Origin: Patiria pectinifera
Lineage: Eukaryota > Echinodermata > Asteroidea > Valvatida > Asterinidae
DNA length: 64,000 bases
Direction: 5' to 3'
NCBI GenBank assembly: GCA_029964075.1
Contig: CM057140.1
Span: forward strand, 4,110,643-4,174,642
This document shows, in pieces, positions 9,781 to 23,500 of this stretch. The translations under genes were made by a program, and so were the position numbers. How positions within the stretch are numbered: the first letter of the stretch is position 1; each line of letters opens with the position of its first letter. The notes beneath the pieces are model-generated. The model worked only from the letters and a program-made list of their open reading frames with translations. It searched no databases and was not told the DNA's origin.

Positions 9781-12700
9781 GCAATAATAAACTCAATTAA
9801 CTCTTCCACTTGTAGGCCTAGCATATATAAACTGCCCGATTTTATGTTAGATGAAGAAAAAGTGTCGATAGGCTAACTAATGCAGTTATACGCAGCGTAT
9901 TTCTCTTCATGGACCTTGCGACCCTTTTTTCATTCATGCAACAGCCGTTGATTTTCTCTGCTCAATGATTAGAACCCATTTCTCGCCATTTCTCGTTAAA
10001 ATACGCACGTAAATCCGCAAGGTTTGTTGCCATTTTGGTTTTGATCGTAGACACTAATTGAATAGATAAATACTAAACACCCAGCGATATTCACTGTCGC
10101 ATAACAGAGTTTTATTCCATTGAAATCCTCGATTTGTTTTAACGTATTTTTAAATTCAGATTTAGGGCCTAGACCTCAATAGAAGTGTAATTTCCAAGAA
10201 ATCATCTTCCCAGGCATGGAGCCACTGAAGAGCTAGAACGTCTCACTGAACCGATGATTATATAGATCTTAAATGTTGACTAGAAAAATCAGGTATACTT
10301 TTTTCAATGACCATGGTAAGATTCAGCTTGACAGAATTAATCGTGATGTCAAACGATATCCGAAATAATCACAGGAGTTAAAAATGTGGATCATTAATGG
10401 TAAGGGACGTACATTTTTCGGGGACCGACACATTATTTGTCAATCACATCCTACAGAAAGGAATCAATTAAGATAATCTTTCTGACTTGTGCGAAGACAT
10501 AGCATGTAATTCAAACAAAACAAATACATGTAAATGTAAACACAACTGCTCAAAGATTGTGTGATTGTGAAATTACAACACAATGTCTCAATGTTGAGCA
10601 CATGTTAACAGTATATCGTAAAATACAATTTGTAAAATGGAGACGCTGATAGCTTAAAGAGCTCAGCAACCGAACAATTTCATATTGAGACAAACAAATT
10701 AATATACACGTCCTTAATCGTGTATCTGAACAGTTTATCCTGTTTGGACTCAAAAGCGTAAGACCAGTAGCTGAAGCCAACGCGTAAGACCGGTAGCTTT
10801 TTCCCTTCCGTTATCTCGCAGGTGGATCGGAGTTGGCTGGAGTAACACCGGTTTCAATTAAATGGCTCAAAATTGAATGACGGCTTCTGGTCTTACGCGG
10901 CACGTGGAGAAAATTAACTGCAGTCAGACGGGGCGGGTTGGGGGGGGGGGGTTCACGTGCTGTGATTCGTCAGACAGAGGATCGCGACGGCTGTTTTATG
11001 TCCGGAACTTCAGAATCCAGGCCTTGAGCAGTGTACCGGCAATAACATTTTTGTTTTTCATTCCTCTTTTGATTTTTCTTTGTTCATTCTGTTTTGGTTT
11101 GTTTTTATTGTGGGGGGGATTTTTTTTGGGCAAAACATGTTATGATTGCTGCGCTTAAATTTATATTAACCCCCAAGAAAAGAAAAACAAAACACACTCT
11201 CTCTTTACCTTAAAAAATCTGGTTATTCAGTTAAAAAAGAAACATATTAAGCAAATATTTATTCGTCGATTGTACCAGTAATGTCAGATGAATACTCAAA
11301 TTATTTCAGTACGGGTGACTTCTTTGATTATATAAAAAGATGTCCCCTGTTTCATTTACAGAAAACGCCTTCCTTTTACTTCGATTTAGATACTAATTAG
11401 CAAAACAAACTTACGCTTTCAAATTTTAAGACACCAATTTCCAGGATTGTACAAATCTTTACAAGTCATTTGAGACTGTTCTGTATTACAAGAGGTTTGC
11501 TGAACGGCCTTGCATTCAGTTGTCAAAGATGGATGGCTTGAGCGGTTCAAGTCGTGAGCTGGGAAACCCAGCGTGACTAGCGGGCAGGACCGCCCGGGGT
11601 CACCGGGCGATCAGGTCGGGCTGGGGGAGGGTTGATGGAGCGTGGCTCATTACATCCAGTCGACGGGGCCAATGATGGGATGGGACGGTTGGTGACCTGA
11701 CCTGAAAAAGATGACCCAACTAGATAAAATGTACCCTGGTAGGAAAAATAAGAATTCGGCATTTTTGTGTGCTGTTATGAAACTTTCTAACAAGACAACA
11801 AGACAACGTAGAGATCAAAGTTCGCATTAAAATATTAATGTAAGCATTTTGAAATCCAATCAGATTTAATGGGTTGTGTAATAAATGCGATGACTTATAC
11901 AAATGTTAAAAATCTGCTGATATTTTCCGTCACACAAGAAAAAAAGATAAATTGTGAAGTTTTTGGATGGCCCTAGATCTTCTGTTATGTCATATCGTGT
12001 GTCTCTTTGTTTTCCTTGTGCCTCTGATTGATTTACGAATAATGTTGAAAAAAAATTACTGTTATTGTCACCGTTTTGCAGCGATCTTTTGCCGATGCAT
12101 CATTAGGTTGCAAAATGTTCCAAAATGTTCGGAAACTGAAAAGAGACAATGATTTTTTCTACACCTAATTCGAGACACGTACAGTTACAAGTTAGTTTTC
12201 ACATTGGTGATGAAAAAAAACATGTGTTTTTCCAATCTTGTCCCAAACATACAATCTAAATAAAATTTAAAATCGAGTGGCACAAGAAACTAACTGAAAC
12301 TCCAATGTCCAATTTCTAAACCCATCCCTTTAAATTCACAGAAGGAGGGTGGTCTATTGTTTAAGACAGAAGCATAGAAACATAAGAAAGTATTAAGCGC
12401 TTAGCCACAACGTAAAAGAGTCCCCAGCCCTACACCCACCCCAAACCCGCATCCTTAAAATCAATGGAGTTTATCGATGAAGGGTGCCAATCTGTCCCCC
12501 TTTTTCTGGCATTGTTGGCCCTCCACGCGCATGCACTGACTGCACCCGTACAATTCATTACCCCCATTCAGTAAAAGCTGACAGAGGATAGTCAAGCCAT
12601 TGTCTGAAATCTGTGAAAAGGTTTGACTTGCGCGCGTCGGCGCGCCATACATACACACAATTGGGCCTATTTTTATATCTGGCTTCTTCAGTTTCCTCAA

Positions 12701-13318
12701 CGGCCCCAAAAAACAAGACAGAATCTATTGTTTACTTTCCAATACGTAAACAGTGAAAAACTTGGATTACATTTACACTTGGAGATATTTAGAATAAGAG
12801 CATTGTTTTCTATTTGCCACGATTTAGGGATGGGTCGGATGTATTTAAGCTTTGCTTATTGAGATTATTTCAAGAGCGACTTTTGTCACTACGTAGGGAG
12901 AATTATGCTGGTACATGTCCGTGAATGATCTTAACGATGACGGCCAAAAATACGTCCATTTACTTACCTGCATAAAAGGGAAAACATCCGCAGGTCATGC
13001 AACACTTTAACCTGCTAAAAGATTTAACTCAGTGTTATTTCGTGCATCAAATCATGGTCGAGTATTATTGAGTTGACATTTTATTAACTAAACTGAATTG
13101 GTGCCGACATTGCCCGGATTAAAACATGGTATTTTTTTTATGGTGCATGTAATATCTTTTGATGTAATTCCACAACGACGATTGAGACATATATTACAAG
13201 ATTCTAGAAGTGTCCACTTAAGTGGTAGTAAAGAGCAGTTTGATTTATCGCACGATTGCGATTTCATTTGTAATTCTATTTGAATCGGAATCGGAGAGAG
13301 GTATGCAAACCTGTAATA
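9781..13318. other. Intergenic DNA upstream of POU3
   Basis: AT-rich, apparently unique sequence, with a TATATAA word near 9827, a G run near 10938-10949 and a GC-rich patch at 11565-11650. No open frame here has a recognisable domain. Distal regulatory DNA for the POU3 gene would be expected in such a region, but I cannot point to a specific element. Confidence 0.5.
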
Positions 13319-13327
13319 GCGCCCTCT
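13301..13327. promoter_or_regulatory. Octamer-like word next to a CTCF-core-like motif
   Basis: ATGCAAAC near 13303 is one base from the POU octamer ATGCAAAT. GCGCCCTCT at 13319-13327 is the reverse complement of AGAGGGCGC, the CTCF core. Both lie about 600 bp before the POU3 start codon. They are motif matches only. Confidence 0.3.
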
Positions 13328-13646
13328 ATCAAGCCCAATTGAAGTATTAATCGGAACAACATGAATGATTTTTTTCCCGTCCCTCTGCCCAAATCCGAGA
13401 GTGCCTTGCGAAAGTTGTGGATATATATTAATCATGGGTAAATATTTAACCGCGGTTTAAGTTGGGTCAATTTTCTGGGCACTGATCTAGGGGAAGGGAA
13501 ATATTTGCTTTGTTTTGACCGTCCGGCAGGTGGGTTCGGAGCTGGGGTGTGTGTGGGTATACAACACACTCACAGCGCGTGTCACCGGTTAGCAGGATGG
13601 ACATTAACATAATCTCGTTGCGACCGCGCTTTGGCGATTGTAGAAT

Positions 13647-13742
13647 CCAATTACGGGCAGCCAATGAATGGGGCCCATTCACGGCATTGTACGGGGAGAG
13701 TCGTGCAGTCAGCCATGTCAGTCACGTCTATATCCCACCAAT
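13647..13742 (+). promoter_or_regulatory. Three CCAAT boxes in the presumed POU3 promoter
   Basis: CCAAT occurs at 13647-13651, 13661-13665 and 13738-13742, all in the same orientation. The last two have good NF-Y contexts (AGCCAATGA and CACCAATCA). No canonical TATA box is visible between here and the start codon. The cluster lies 190-285 bp upstream of the ATG and is plausibly the proximal promoter or the start of the 5' UTR. The transcription start is not determined. Confidence 0.45.
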
Positions 13743-13930
13743 CAGGTTGGTCGTCACGCCCCAATGCTCCCCCCTTCGCCTGTACGCTGGGATTGTGCGG
13801 GGAGCCCAAAACAGTGTGTGTAAAGAATGCGAGTGACTACGACATGCAGTGGGAGTAGGAAGTAGCAGTAGTCGGCTACACGCGCAGTTCAGGTTGTTTT
13901 GCAAGTCAGATCAGACCACGGCTCGTCAAC

Positions 13931-15253
13931 ATGTCTATGGCAATCTCGTCCAGCACAACGCCATATCATCACCAGCAGGGTCTCAGTTATAGCGACGCCG
14001 AGGCCCCGATCGGCACTGCCGTCTCTACCTCTTCGCATGCCATGAACATGCAGTCGGGACAGGTGAACGTCATGTATCAGAAACTGGGCAATGATTTCCT
14101 GCAGCACATCCAGCAGCCGAGCAACAACGGGCTGCCGCTCGGCCATCCCGGCGCGCAGTGGGTCGGGCTGTCCGCCCCGCACGCCGATGCTAGTCAGATG
14201 TGGCAGGCCGCCGTGCCGGCCCAACTCATGGGGCAGGACATCAAGCCCAACCTGGTGGGACAAACGAGGGAAGAAATTCAGAATTTACACCACAGAGTCG
14301 GGCACGGCCAGCCACCCTCCTCATGGAATTCCCCCTCGAACACACACATGGCTATGCCCATGAGTATGAGTATGCCCATGTCCACATCCAACTCACCCGG
14401 CCACCATTTGGGCCATTCGCCTCACTATACCTCATACGGAGCAGCGATGGGGATGAATGGTATGGTCAGTAGCGCTCAACAACTCTGCCAGGGTGGCATC
14501 CCACGGACAAATAATTCCAACGGGTCCCCACTAGGGCACGAGATGTCCCACAATGGCCCACCGAGTAACGAACCTGTCGAGGACTGCGACGCGCCAACTT
14601 CGGACGACCTGGAGCAGTTTGCTAAACAGTTCAAGCAGCGACGGATCAAGCTAGGTTACACCCAAGCCGATGTGGGCCTAGCGCTCGGGACCCTGTACGG
14701 CAACGTCTTCAGCCAGACCACCATCTGCCGGTTCGAGGCACTACAACTCAGCTTCAAGAATATGTGTAAGTTGAAACCCTTGCTGGCCAAATGGTTGGAG
14801 GAGGCCGACTCAACCTCCGGCTCTCCAACTTGCCTGGACAAGATCGCAGCGCAAGGCAGGAAGCGAAAGAAGAGGACCAGTATTGAGGTGACCGTGAAGG
14901 GGGCTCTGGAAAATGCTTTCCTGAAGCAGCCCAAGCCGGCAGCACAAGAGATCTCGGGACTTGCAGACAGCTTGCAGTTGGAGAAAGAAGTTGTTCGGGT
15001 GTGGTTTTGTAACCGGCGACAGAAGGAGAAGCGAATGACCCCGCCTAGCAACCAAGGTAGCATGTCAGGAGGTGAGTCGCCAAACTCTGACACCATGGTG
15101 TCCTCTCACATGTCACTGCATCAGCCAGTCATCACCACTTTGTCCTCTCACATGCACAACTCGGCAGGCTCACCGGTCCATCTTGGGGGCAACTCCGTCT
15201 CACCACCTCCTAACCACGTCTCGTCGGGTATGGGACAGCACACCGGACACTGA
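13931..15253 (+). CDS. POU3 (Brn1/2/4): Class III POU homeodomain transcription factor (Brn1/2/4, POU3)
   Basis: A sequence-specific nuclear transcription factor that binds octamer-type sites; the family acts in neural and ectodermal patterning. The 440-residue frame is complete and intronless. The POU-specific domain is at about 221-294 with contacts Gln245, Gln262, Thr263 and Arg267. A short linker (GSPT, then DKIAAQG) is of class III type. The homeodomain is at 311-370 with basic KRKKR, Val357, Trp358, Cys360 and Asn361 (positions 47, 48, 50, 51), as in POU factors. The N-terminus is low-complexity, with a Met-rich run at 140-150 and QDIKP at 102-106. The tail is rich in Ser, His and Pro. 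The ATG at 13931 is the first after an in-frame TAG at 13856-13858 and has A at -3. The POU3 assignment is firm. Orthology to one vertebrate paralogue is not implied, since non-vertebrates usually have one gene. Confidence 0.97.
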   Translation: MSMAISSSTTPYHHQQGLSYSDAEAPIGTAVSTSSHAMNMQSGQVNVMYQKLGNDFLQHIQQPSNNGLPLGHPGAQWVGLSAPHADASQMWQAAVPAQLMGQDIKPNLVGQTREEIQNLHHRVGHGQPPSSWNSPSNTHMAMPMSMSMPMSTSNSPGHHLGHSPHYTSYGAAMGMNGMVSSAQQLCQGGIPRTNNSNGSPLGHEMSHNGPPSNEPVEDCDAPTSDDLEQFAKQFKQRRIKLGYTQADVGLALGTLYGNVFSQTTICRFEALQLSFKNMCKLKPLLAKWLEEADSTSGSPTCLDKIAAQGRKRKKRTSIEVTVKGALENAFLKQPKPAAQEISGLADSLQLEKEVVRVWFCNRRQKEKRMTPPSNQGSMSGGESPNSDTMVSSHMSLHQPVITTLSSHMHNSAGSPVHLGGNSVSPPPNHVSSGMGQHTGH

Positions 15254-16230
15254 CTGAACTTAACCCCGGCCTGATCAAAACCATCCCACCCGCTCGCCAC
15301 AACAGCACCCTAAGTAGGTGAGGGACATTGTGCATTATACATCTCCCCAATTCTTACCTCAGGACTTTTAAAAATTATCTCCGAACTAAAACTTAGTCCC
15401 TTCTTTAAAGTCAACTCGGTCACTACCCTTCAACAACCCATAGCTTGCATTGTTTACTCTATTCTAGATCCCAGTTGTGCAAACAGTTGGGTTTAGAACG
15501 ACTTATTTATAACCCATGAACCTAATCTTGAACAATGCACTGATGTCTGCTTTGAACAAAGTAATTGCGTTTTTGAACCGTGGTCGTTCATGTGATTTCC
15601 TTGCAGAAACCTGCATTTTTGAGTATGCACACATTTCGATGCAATGCAAACAGAATCCTGTATATAAAACGACACTCACTCACAGAAACTGCTTCGCAAA
15701 CGGTACAATCTGGTCACAGAGTTCTTGTAAAAACCCTTAAATATTAACACGTTTTGCTCTTAAATATAAAATTATTTATTGAGCTTATATGAAGCGTATT
15801 GTATTCTATATATAATCGTTATCTCGGAAACGAAGAAAATGTTTGGTATTTATATAAGTACATGTACAAATACGGTTTCAAAAGTACGTTTTTGCAAGTT
15901 GAGTGGCGATTGTAATTTTGCCAGGACGCGCCAATGTTGTACAAAAACAAATCCTGTGAAACCACACGAACTTTTCGTGACATTTCGAACAACAGCAAAA
16001 ACTTTGCACTGACTTCGATCAGGGTATATTTATTATGTAAATTTCATTTTTTTTCAGTGCTATACTCTATGAGGAACTTGTATGTATATGTTGTTACGTA
16101 TTTGAGGTTTTTTCCTGATTGTGTGTATATAATGCAGGATTTTTGTCTGGATATGAAAGGGGCCTAGCTAGCTCCTGAGGTTTCATCTATAGTGCTTCTG
16201 TTAATTTATCATTAAAAAAAACTATTTTAA
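15254..16230 (+). other. Presumed 3' UTR of the POU3 gene
   Basis: AT-rich sequence follows the TGA stop, with several ATTTA words (for example around 15770-15785), as seen in unstable regulatory mRNAs. ATTAAA at 16211-16216 is a plausible polyadenylation signal. AATAAA near 16790 is a later alternative. The extent is inferred, and no competing gene is visible. Confidence 0.45.
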
Positions 16231-19200
16231 TTTGGACAGGTTTCAAAGTTTTATATCAATGGCTTATTGTTATTATAGTGATGGTATATTGGTCGAAATA
16301 ATTTAAGTTTCCCACCAGTTGTTCGGAGAAGTTTTGTAAATAGTCCCACCTTTTAGAGTTTTTTTTTGCGAAGTATTTTTATGTTTCTTTTATGTTATTA
16401 TTTATTACATTTTTAGCAGTGGATTTGAAGAATGGGATACAAACTCGGTTTGGGAATTTATATCGTGTAGATCGACTGTCGAGCACTCAGCAGATATTAA
16501 CTTAGGCATTGATACATAGCCTTGACGATTTTTTTTATTACACATTGTGTAGGAATCGAGTGAGTTTTCTGTAAAGAGCCAATTTACCTAACTTTATTTG
16601 TCAATTTCTAACAAAAGCTGCCACCTCAGAGATTAGACATTTTGGAAGGAGGAAAAAAATCTTTCCATGTTCCTACTGGAATGCCTCTCCATTCCAATTG
16701 GATGGGTTTCTAGTTGGCATTGAGGAGGGAGTTTTTAACGCCTGCACTTAACTCGATTTGCTGTTCCGAAATCGAATCGGAAAGAGGATAATAAAATTCC
16801 AGCCTGCGAACACAAACAAGCTCTTTAGATCTGTGCATAAGAGCGTTGGTTGGGTGTCTGTCAGACTAGCAACGTGCGCACAATGGCTGCCCGCTTGCCG
16901 CGGGGCCTGTAAGACTAGCGATTCCTCGGCTCTGATCAGGTGGGTCAAGAGCAACCATGCCCGGTGAAAAGAAAGACGGAACAAGATGAACCGTCTGGCT
17001 TAAGGACGCCCAGAGATCCCCGGCCAGTCAGGTGTATTTTTCTTAGCCGGCGTTGCTGACATCCTGAACGTAAGGCAAGATGGAGGGTTTTCCTTCGCTA
17101 TTGCAACTGTAGAAAGCGGCGAACAAAGACGGGGCGACCCGCGATGTACTATGGTAACTCGATTAGTAAAGATCGGCGCGCGCTCGCAACTTCATTCCAG
17201 AGCCATCCAGTGCGAGGCTCGAGTTTATTTCGCGCCTAAATCATGCTAGTTAGTTACACGGTTTGCCGCTGATGTGTGGCAAAGGCGGCTTTTTTTTGGC
17301 TCCTCTCGCAAACCCAGTAGGTTTTGTGTTCCTGGAGTGTTGTTGAGAATGGTGTTCTGACAACAGACCAATCAAGGTTAGGCACTTGTTATGCCCTTTT
17401 GTGAGGCCCTAAAATTACTACTGCGAGGTATAAAGCACGATAAACCATGTTGATGTTAAAGCAATGAGATTTCATGAATGTAAAACAATATTCTTCACAG
17501 TCTTGAAGTGTTGCATTAACTTTCTTTCTCTCCCAAGTACCAAAGCATAGAAATTTTACTTTATATTTTTTTTGATTTTAGAAATTGTCAGTCAATTTTT
17601 CTGACGACATGCTCGCATCTGTCCAAGTAAAATTTTACATTTTATTTATATTACTCTTTTACAAACAGATTGTCTATCTTAAAAAAAAAACATGATGGCT
17701 TTTTCATATTGGTTTAATGAGGTTTTAAATTCAAAACATTTTAAGATTTTTTCAAGAATTACATCCCCTGGAGTTATTAAGACAATATTATGTCTTTGTT
17801 CTTGTACCGCTGACTTTATGATACAGTTGTCGAATTAAAATGAACCACGGCACTACACGAGTATTTATTGGCTTTTGAAAGAGAGACTTCTGTTAGTTGT
17901 ACTTGTTCGCAAATAGGTTTGAATGACATTTGAAATTTATTAACACTTTTCACGCTGACTTCACAACGTGTATAAACACACTGAAATAATGTACATCAAT
18001 AACTGCACAATGTATTGAACTTGTTTTTAACAGAAAAAGAAGGTTTAATTATCTCAGTTGACTGCATCGCGTGTATTTTCAGAAAGCTGTCCCGATAAAA
18101 ATGTCAGTCATGATCTTCTCGATGTTGAGATTGCTTCGGGAACCATGACTTTTACATTTTTTCCGCCCGTTTTTTTTTGGTTGTTCATCAGCAAACCCGG
18201 AACTATACCGCCGTCAGCAAGAAACACGTGGCTCTGTTCCCACCAACGCATCCGCATATGTCATAGCATTTTGCAAATGAGTAAACCGAACTTTTTTTTT
18301 CTAATCAGAAATCAAACCGACGTGACGATATTGCTTCATTAGACATCGCAAATTGCACTAGAGGTAATTGTACATGTCATGGGTTATGTTGTTTCACCGC
18401 GTTTGGTACAAGGTAGCCACAAGCAGAAATTCCCTGACGTTTAAGGGTCAAGTGCAATGAAAACAGGTGTCATAAAGAGTGGATTAGTCATGTAAAATAC
18501 ATGTAAAACCAAAAGTGAACAGTATTTTGTAATCAAGGGTCCATCAATGAATTCTGTATGGCATCGATTGTGCTGAGAAAATTCTACATCCACAATAACG
18601 GTGTAAAAGCTCCAAATTAATTGACACTGACAGTAAATAAAGATACTTGTTGCCAAGTTGAATGATTTGTGACTTTCCTGATTTGGTTAATGTTCGAAAC
18701 CATAATTTAATTTCTGAAATATACCGTAATTTCTACATTTGAGGTGACAACGCCATAGTTTCTGGATGCCATTTCTTTTCCTGTAAATATAATTGTATGA
18801 TATTTAGGAGGTCTTCACAGTTTGTTTAGGAAGTTGATAACGCCACAGCTGTACGCCTCGGGCGATATACAAGAGATTTGTTCTAACACCAACCATGCTG
18901 TGGATATGTCGATTTTTGTTCGCGACTCTCTTACATCTCTGGTTGGTTCCACATCCACACTCACAAACGTTTGACACCTTCCGCCATACACACAGCCACT
19001 GCTCGGTGGCAGGTCAAATAATGAGGGTTATTTTAGACCCGTGAAAAACCCCAGTGTTGCCTGACCGACGTCAGCAAACAAACCGTCCCCGTACGGGCTT
19101 CACGAGTCGTCACCGGCTACCGGGTGCCCAGTTTCCCCTTGCCTATTCGCCCAGTCAATAAGTTCGGATGTTTGAGTCGGGGGAAACAAAAACAAGAAAG

Positions 19201-20235
19201 GGGGGAAAAAGGGGGAGCATTAAGAAAAGAACAACAGGCCAAATAGTGGTGGTGGTTTTTACCGTGGCTAGTCACACCTGGGTCGCGGTATACGCAGCAG
19301 ATGTTCCTCCCCTGCCACGTCACGTCAGAGTCTAATCAGGTCTTTTCACTGCAAGCCAGCACAATTGTGACCGTCACGTCTCCGCTAACTAGCCATCTAA
19401 ATGTTTTTCCTCCGCGGAATCGAGCAGGCCATTGATGGAGGGGAACCCTTTTTGTCACAAGAGGGTTTCTCGTTTACCAAAAGGACGCGGCATTGTCGTG
19501 CCGATTTCTATACATGCAGTCCAACAACTGTGTCAGCAGCAAAAGTGATTTTGTTTTCTTCTTTTCGGGAAAATAATATTTGCAGAGAAACCTTCCTAGA
19601 ATATCTCGGTCGTGGGTCGTGGCTCGAAGAATACCCGTGTTAGTTCGGAGAGGCTTTGAAGCTGATAAATCATTAGGCGTCCAAATAAGTTTACAGATGC
19701 CGGCACGAGCTGAAGAGGATACATAAACGGAAAGTTGTCAAGAATAGAAAGGAACAAGGCCGGAATTTGATTCGATGTTATGCACCAGTAATAATGATGC
19801 TTAATTCCTGTCAATAATTCATTGATAAATTGGTTACCTTGACGCGCGTACAGGGTGAGTGAAAAAAAGAAAGTGACCTGCATTCATGATTTTCTTTCTG
19901 AAAAAGCAATCAAATTTGTCACACCAATGGAGTATGTCTTCAAAGAGCATGTTCTTTCACTCATCTGCAAAAAAGAAATACCGAAATTGATCCATGCTAT
20001 CAGAAGTTATTCATCTTTTACTAAAAGAACCTATTTTTACAGCTGTTCATTGAATGCCATTGGAAGCTATTGAGCTGAGTGAGAATTACAGATTACACAC
20101 AGTGGCAGGCATACAAATACAAATAACATTTTAACCAATTGAGTCAAGACAGAAACATTAATTTTACTGTCAGATTTTGTGTTTTAAACATGAGGAACAA
20201 GTCAACTCTTTTTTCCCCTCTTAAATATTGATTGC
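16231..20235. other. Intergenic DNA downstream of POU3
   Basis: Apparently unique. A GC-richer stretch at 16790-17260 contains CpG and GCGCGC words. A small hairpin with TTCCGA/TCGGAA arms lies near 16763-16781. The longest frames (under 100 residues) have no recognisable domain. Confidence 0.5.
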
Positions 20236-20560
20236 GAATTTGTCTGTTTTTCTTTGCAATTTTCGTTCATTCATGGAGGTGGGAAAACGTCCATGTGTCA
20301 TTGTATTTAATGCGTATTCATCAGTTCGTAGAACGATAAATGATCAGTGGTGGACAGCTGAATTGTGTGATCTTTTTTTTTATTAAAATAGACAAAACTT
20401 GGGAATAGAGTATGCAAATTACGTGAAATTTTCACAGTTACTAGTCAATAACATGTACTTTATCCATATGTTATTTTTATGAAATGGAGCGAGCCACATA
20501 TTGTTAAAATATTTTTTTCTGATTAGGTCAATTTCTTTTTGACTCGTAATGTATGCGCCG
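20236..20560 (+). repeat. Dispersed repeat, first copy (pairs with 58875-59165)
   Basis: Aligns with 58875-59165 over almost its full length, sharing TTCGTTCATTCATGGAGGTG, GTGGACAGCTGAATTGTGTG and AACTTGGGAATAGAGTATGC. This copy has about 29 extra bases near 20310-20340. Both copies hold an octamer ATGCAAAT (20412-20419 here). No coding capacity. The right end of the partner (GGACTCACACTGTA) suggests a TIR DNA element. Confidence 0.8.
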
Positions 20561-23500
20561 GAACACTGCGTTTGAAACATTCAAATTACTACAAAATTAC
20601 TACAAAAATGTAAATGTCTTAGTTCAAATGGCCTTTCTCTTTTAAAAATGCCTGTCTCTCTTAAAAACAAAATTGTTGAAATTTACTGTTTTTTGCCCCA
20701 ACACCACCTATGGAACGCCAAATCTTCAAACGTGTATCAGAGGCTTTTTTAAATTTTGGCTAATTTCTAGGGTTTCACTTTGTTAACTGACGCAGAGTGT
20801 ATGAAATAAGGTTTCAAAATGAATTCTTTGAAACTAGTAATTTGTTTTCAGCAAGGAGGAAATTGTAGAATGTATATATAGAATTTCATTTTACCTAATC
20901 AGATTTGGGGTCGGGGAAGATCGTACAAAAGGCGTGATTGTTCGTGTTGTTTGTTTGTGGCAAGGGGAAGTCCAGGCAAGGTGTCGGGCTCACAAAAGGA
21001 GAAATCACTGAAAATACCTCGAACCTTGTTATCCATCCTCGTTTGGACATTCTCGTTCATGAATCACGCACATACCCTTTCGATTCCTCTCCCTTTATTG
21101 CATTATCAAAGCTTTGTTTACAAATGTTTCCCTTGTTTGGGAAAATTACATGTACGAATCTTCAGTCCATGTCGACTCTCGTTAGTACAAACTCTGTTAA
21201 TACAAAATTCTGGTTATAACAAACATAAAGCCTTGGTCCCGACTGTGCATTTATGCGCACAATGAATGGGACTGATGTTCCTCTTAATACAAAATTCTGA
21301 TATAACAAACAATTTGGCTAGGTCCGAACGAGTTTGTTATAACGAGACTCGACTGAATAAAAGAGTCATGTATATCTACAAAATGATCACGCAAATTGGG
21401 TGTTTTGTTTACTTCGCCAGTTTTCAATCCGCCATTTTTGTTTAGCTTAAAAGTTTACGTGATAGATTTGTATTGCAGTATACCCAGTTTCTTAGTCAAG
21501 TTTGTGTATTATTTCCCTGTAAATTGCCCGAGTTTAGTTGCTGTGTGGAAGCCTTAGTTTTTTGGGGGACCACGACCTGTACTTGCAGCTCTGAGACATA
21601 ATGATGCACTTTTGCTCAGGTGTGACATATTTCCTCCGCTGGACTACTTACTCTACACGATGATGACCGGTGACGAATAGAGCAACGCGAGCCCCCGTTG
21701 TTGACGTCATCATGACGGAAGGAAACGCCGTCTTGAGGCCGCTCAAGTCTCGGAAAACAAACCCGCCGTGTGCATGGCTTATTGGTTAAGAAACTCGTTT
21801 GGTTAAACAGCAGGAGCAAAATATATAATTCCCGTCTGTGAAAATGTTTATGGGATTAATTGGGATAGGATTGTGCGTCTGAAGTTGAAAAAAAGAAGAA
21901 GATATTGTAGAAAAATTAAGAAAACGTAAACAAAACATGTTGGGGATATATTCTTTTAAGACCTGCACGATTTTATACATATATATGAACAGCAAAAACA
22001 AGCACATCCAGTGGAAAGGCACGTTATTCTGATCAGTGGCATTTCCCCCCCCCCCCCAGGAACAGGTGTATACACGTATCTATCATCATATTCAGACTGG
22101 ATCACCATTTCTCGAAGTGAATACAAGTAGAACGATTCTTGATAATTGTAAAGTCCGAAATTTGTTGAGGTTTCTTCAAAGGTCACACTTCAAATAATGC
22201 TCTGAAGACAACTTGCCGACAAGAAGAACGAACAGCAGATCATCTTTCATATTTCAGTACACAAATATCTAAACAATTCTAGTATTTGTGACTTTTTTTT
22301 CTTTGCGCATTATTGCCTTGTCTGGACATAGTAAGCAAATGTTTGTACTGAGGAACAAGGTTCGGGGGTCGGGTTTGCAATCTGACGTTCCATCTTTAAT
22401 ATCACAAACAGTAACACTCCAGCGGAGAGTGCGGTCATCAGTAGGCTTGATTTCCTGCCGTGAGACATTGTTAGTCATCATGAAAAGACAGCGGATGGAA
22501 AGAAGAAGAAGAAGAAAAAACAAGGCCGGAAAATCTTGACTCTGATTCTTACAGCGAGAATCACCGACGATAATAAAGCAGATGATGTAATGAATCCTGG
22601 GTTGTCGCGAGGTGAACGTGGCTCGGTGACTCGTCCCGTGTAGCCTCCGTGGTATGTCAACAAAACCTACGTTCCACGCGAATCGCAAAGATCTCTACCG
22701 AATTTGCGGGGAAAATACCACACTAAACTGACGTCATCAAGAGTGTTTTAATGTGCAGGTCACGAGTGTGGGGCCAAAACAATGATTTCCATGGGGAGAT
22801 GATTCTTTCTACAAAAACTTGCAAATTTCAAATGATGATATTTGTATATACATGTATACGGGTTGAAATAATTATAACCGAAAAAACTCAGTAGCTAAAA
22901 TATCGAACAAAAATATGTTTAAGATAAATTACGTGGATTTACATTTCTTCACATTACGTATTTTAGTTTTCGCAAAATTATGAGCATATAGGCCTAGTGG
23001 TATTTCTTGCAGCCACAGTGGCCTCATATGATTTTCTTGAGGATATGAACAAATGAGAAAATACACTTTCTGGTTCAATATCAGATTCACGGAATTGTGC
23101 TTTTTTTGGCGTGTTTTTACATGCACTGCCTGCTAAACTGAATCATCCATACACCTAACCAACTCTCAGTCGTTGCAGACATGTACGGACGTGGGCTTTC
23201 GCCCCATTCGGCCAAGATTCATTGGCGGCCAGCTTCAACAAATTACGCGGCCCACTGTTTGCTTACCTGCAATTTATTGTCAGAGGGTCTCGCGAGACGC
23301 GAGAAATAACGAGAAACTGAGAGGGGACCTGTTTATTCATGCCCCCGTCCTGTGTTGCGTGGAGAAAAGGGACCGACTTTGTTTTAGGGAAGGGTTATGC
23401 ACTGGCGTTGAACAGTGCAGGTGGGTGATCTAATAGTTGAAAATGACGGGGTTGTGTGTTCGGAAGTTCCATTGTTCAGCATGAAAGCACCTCGGTACAT

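Noticed and set aside
13889-15257. Other-phase and antisense open frames overlapping the POU3 exon (for example 13889-14263, 14656-15096)
   Set aside because: Shadows of the GC-rich coding exon. The POU domain is in the 13931 frame only.
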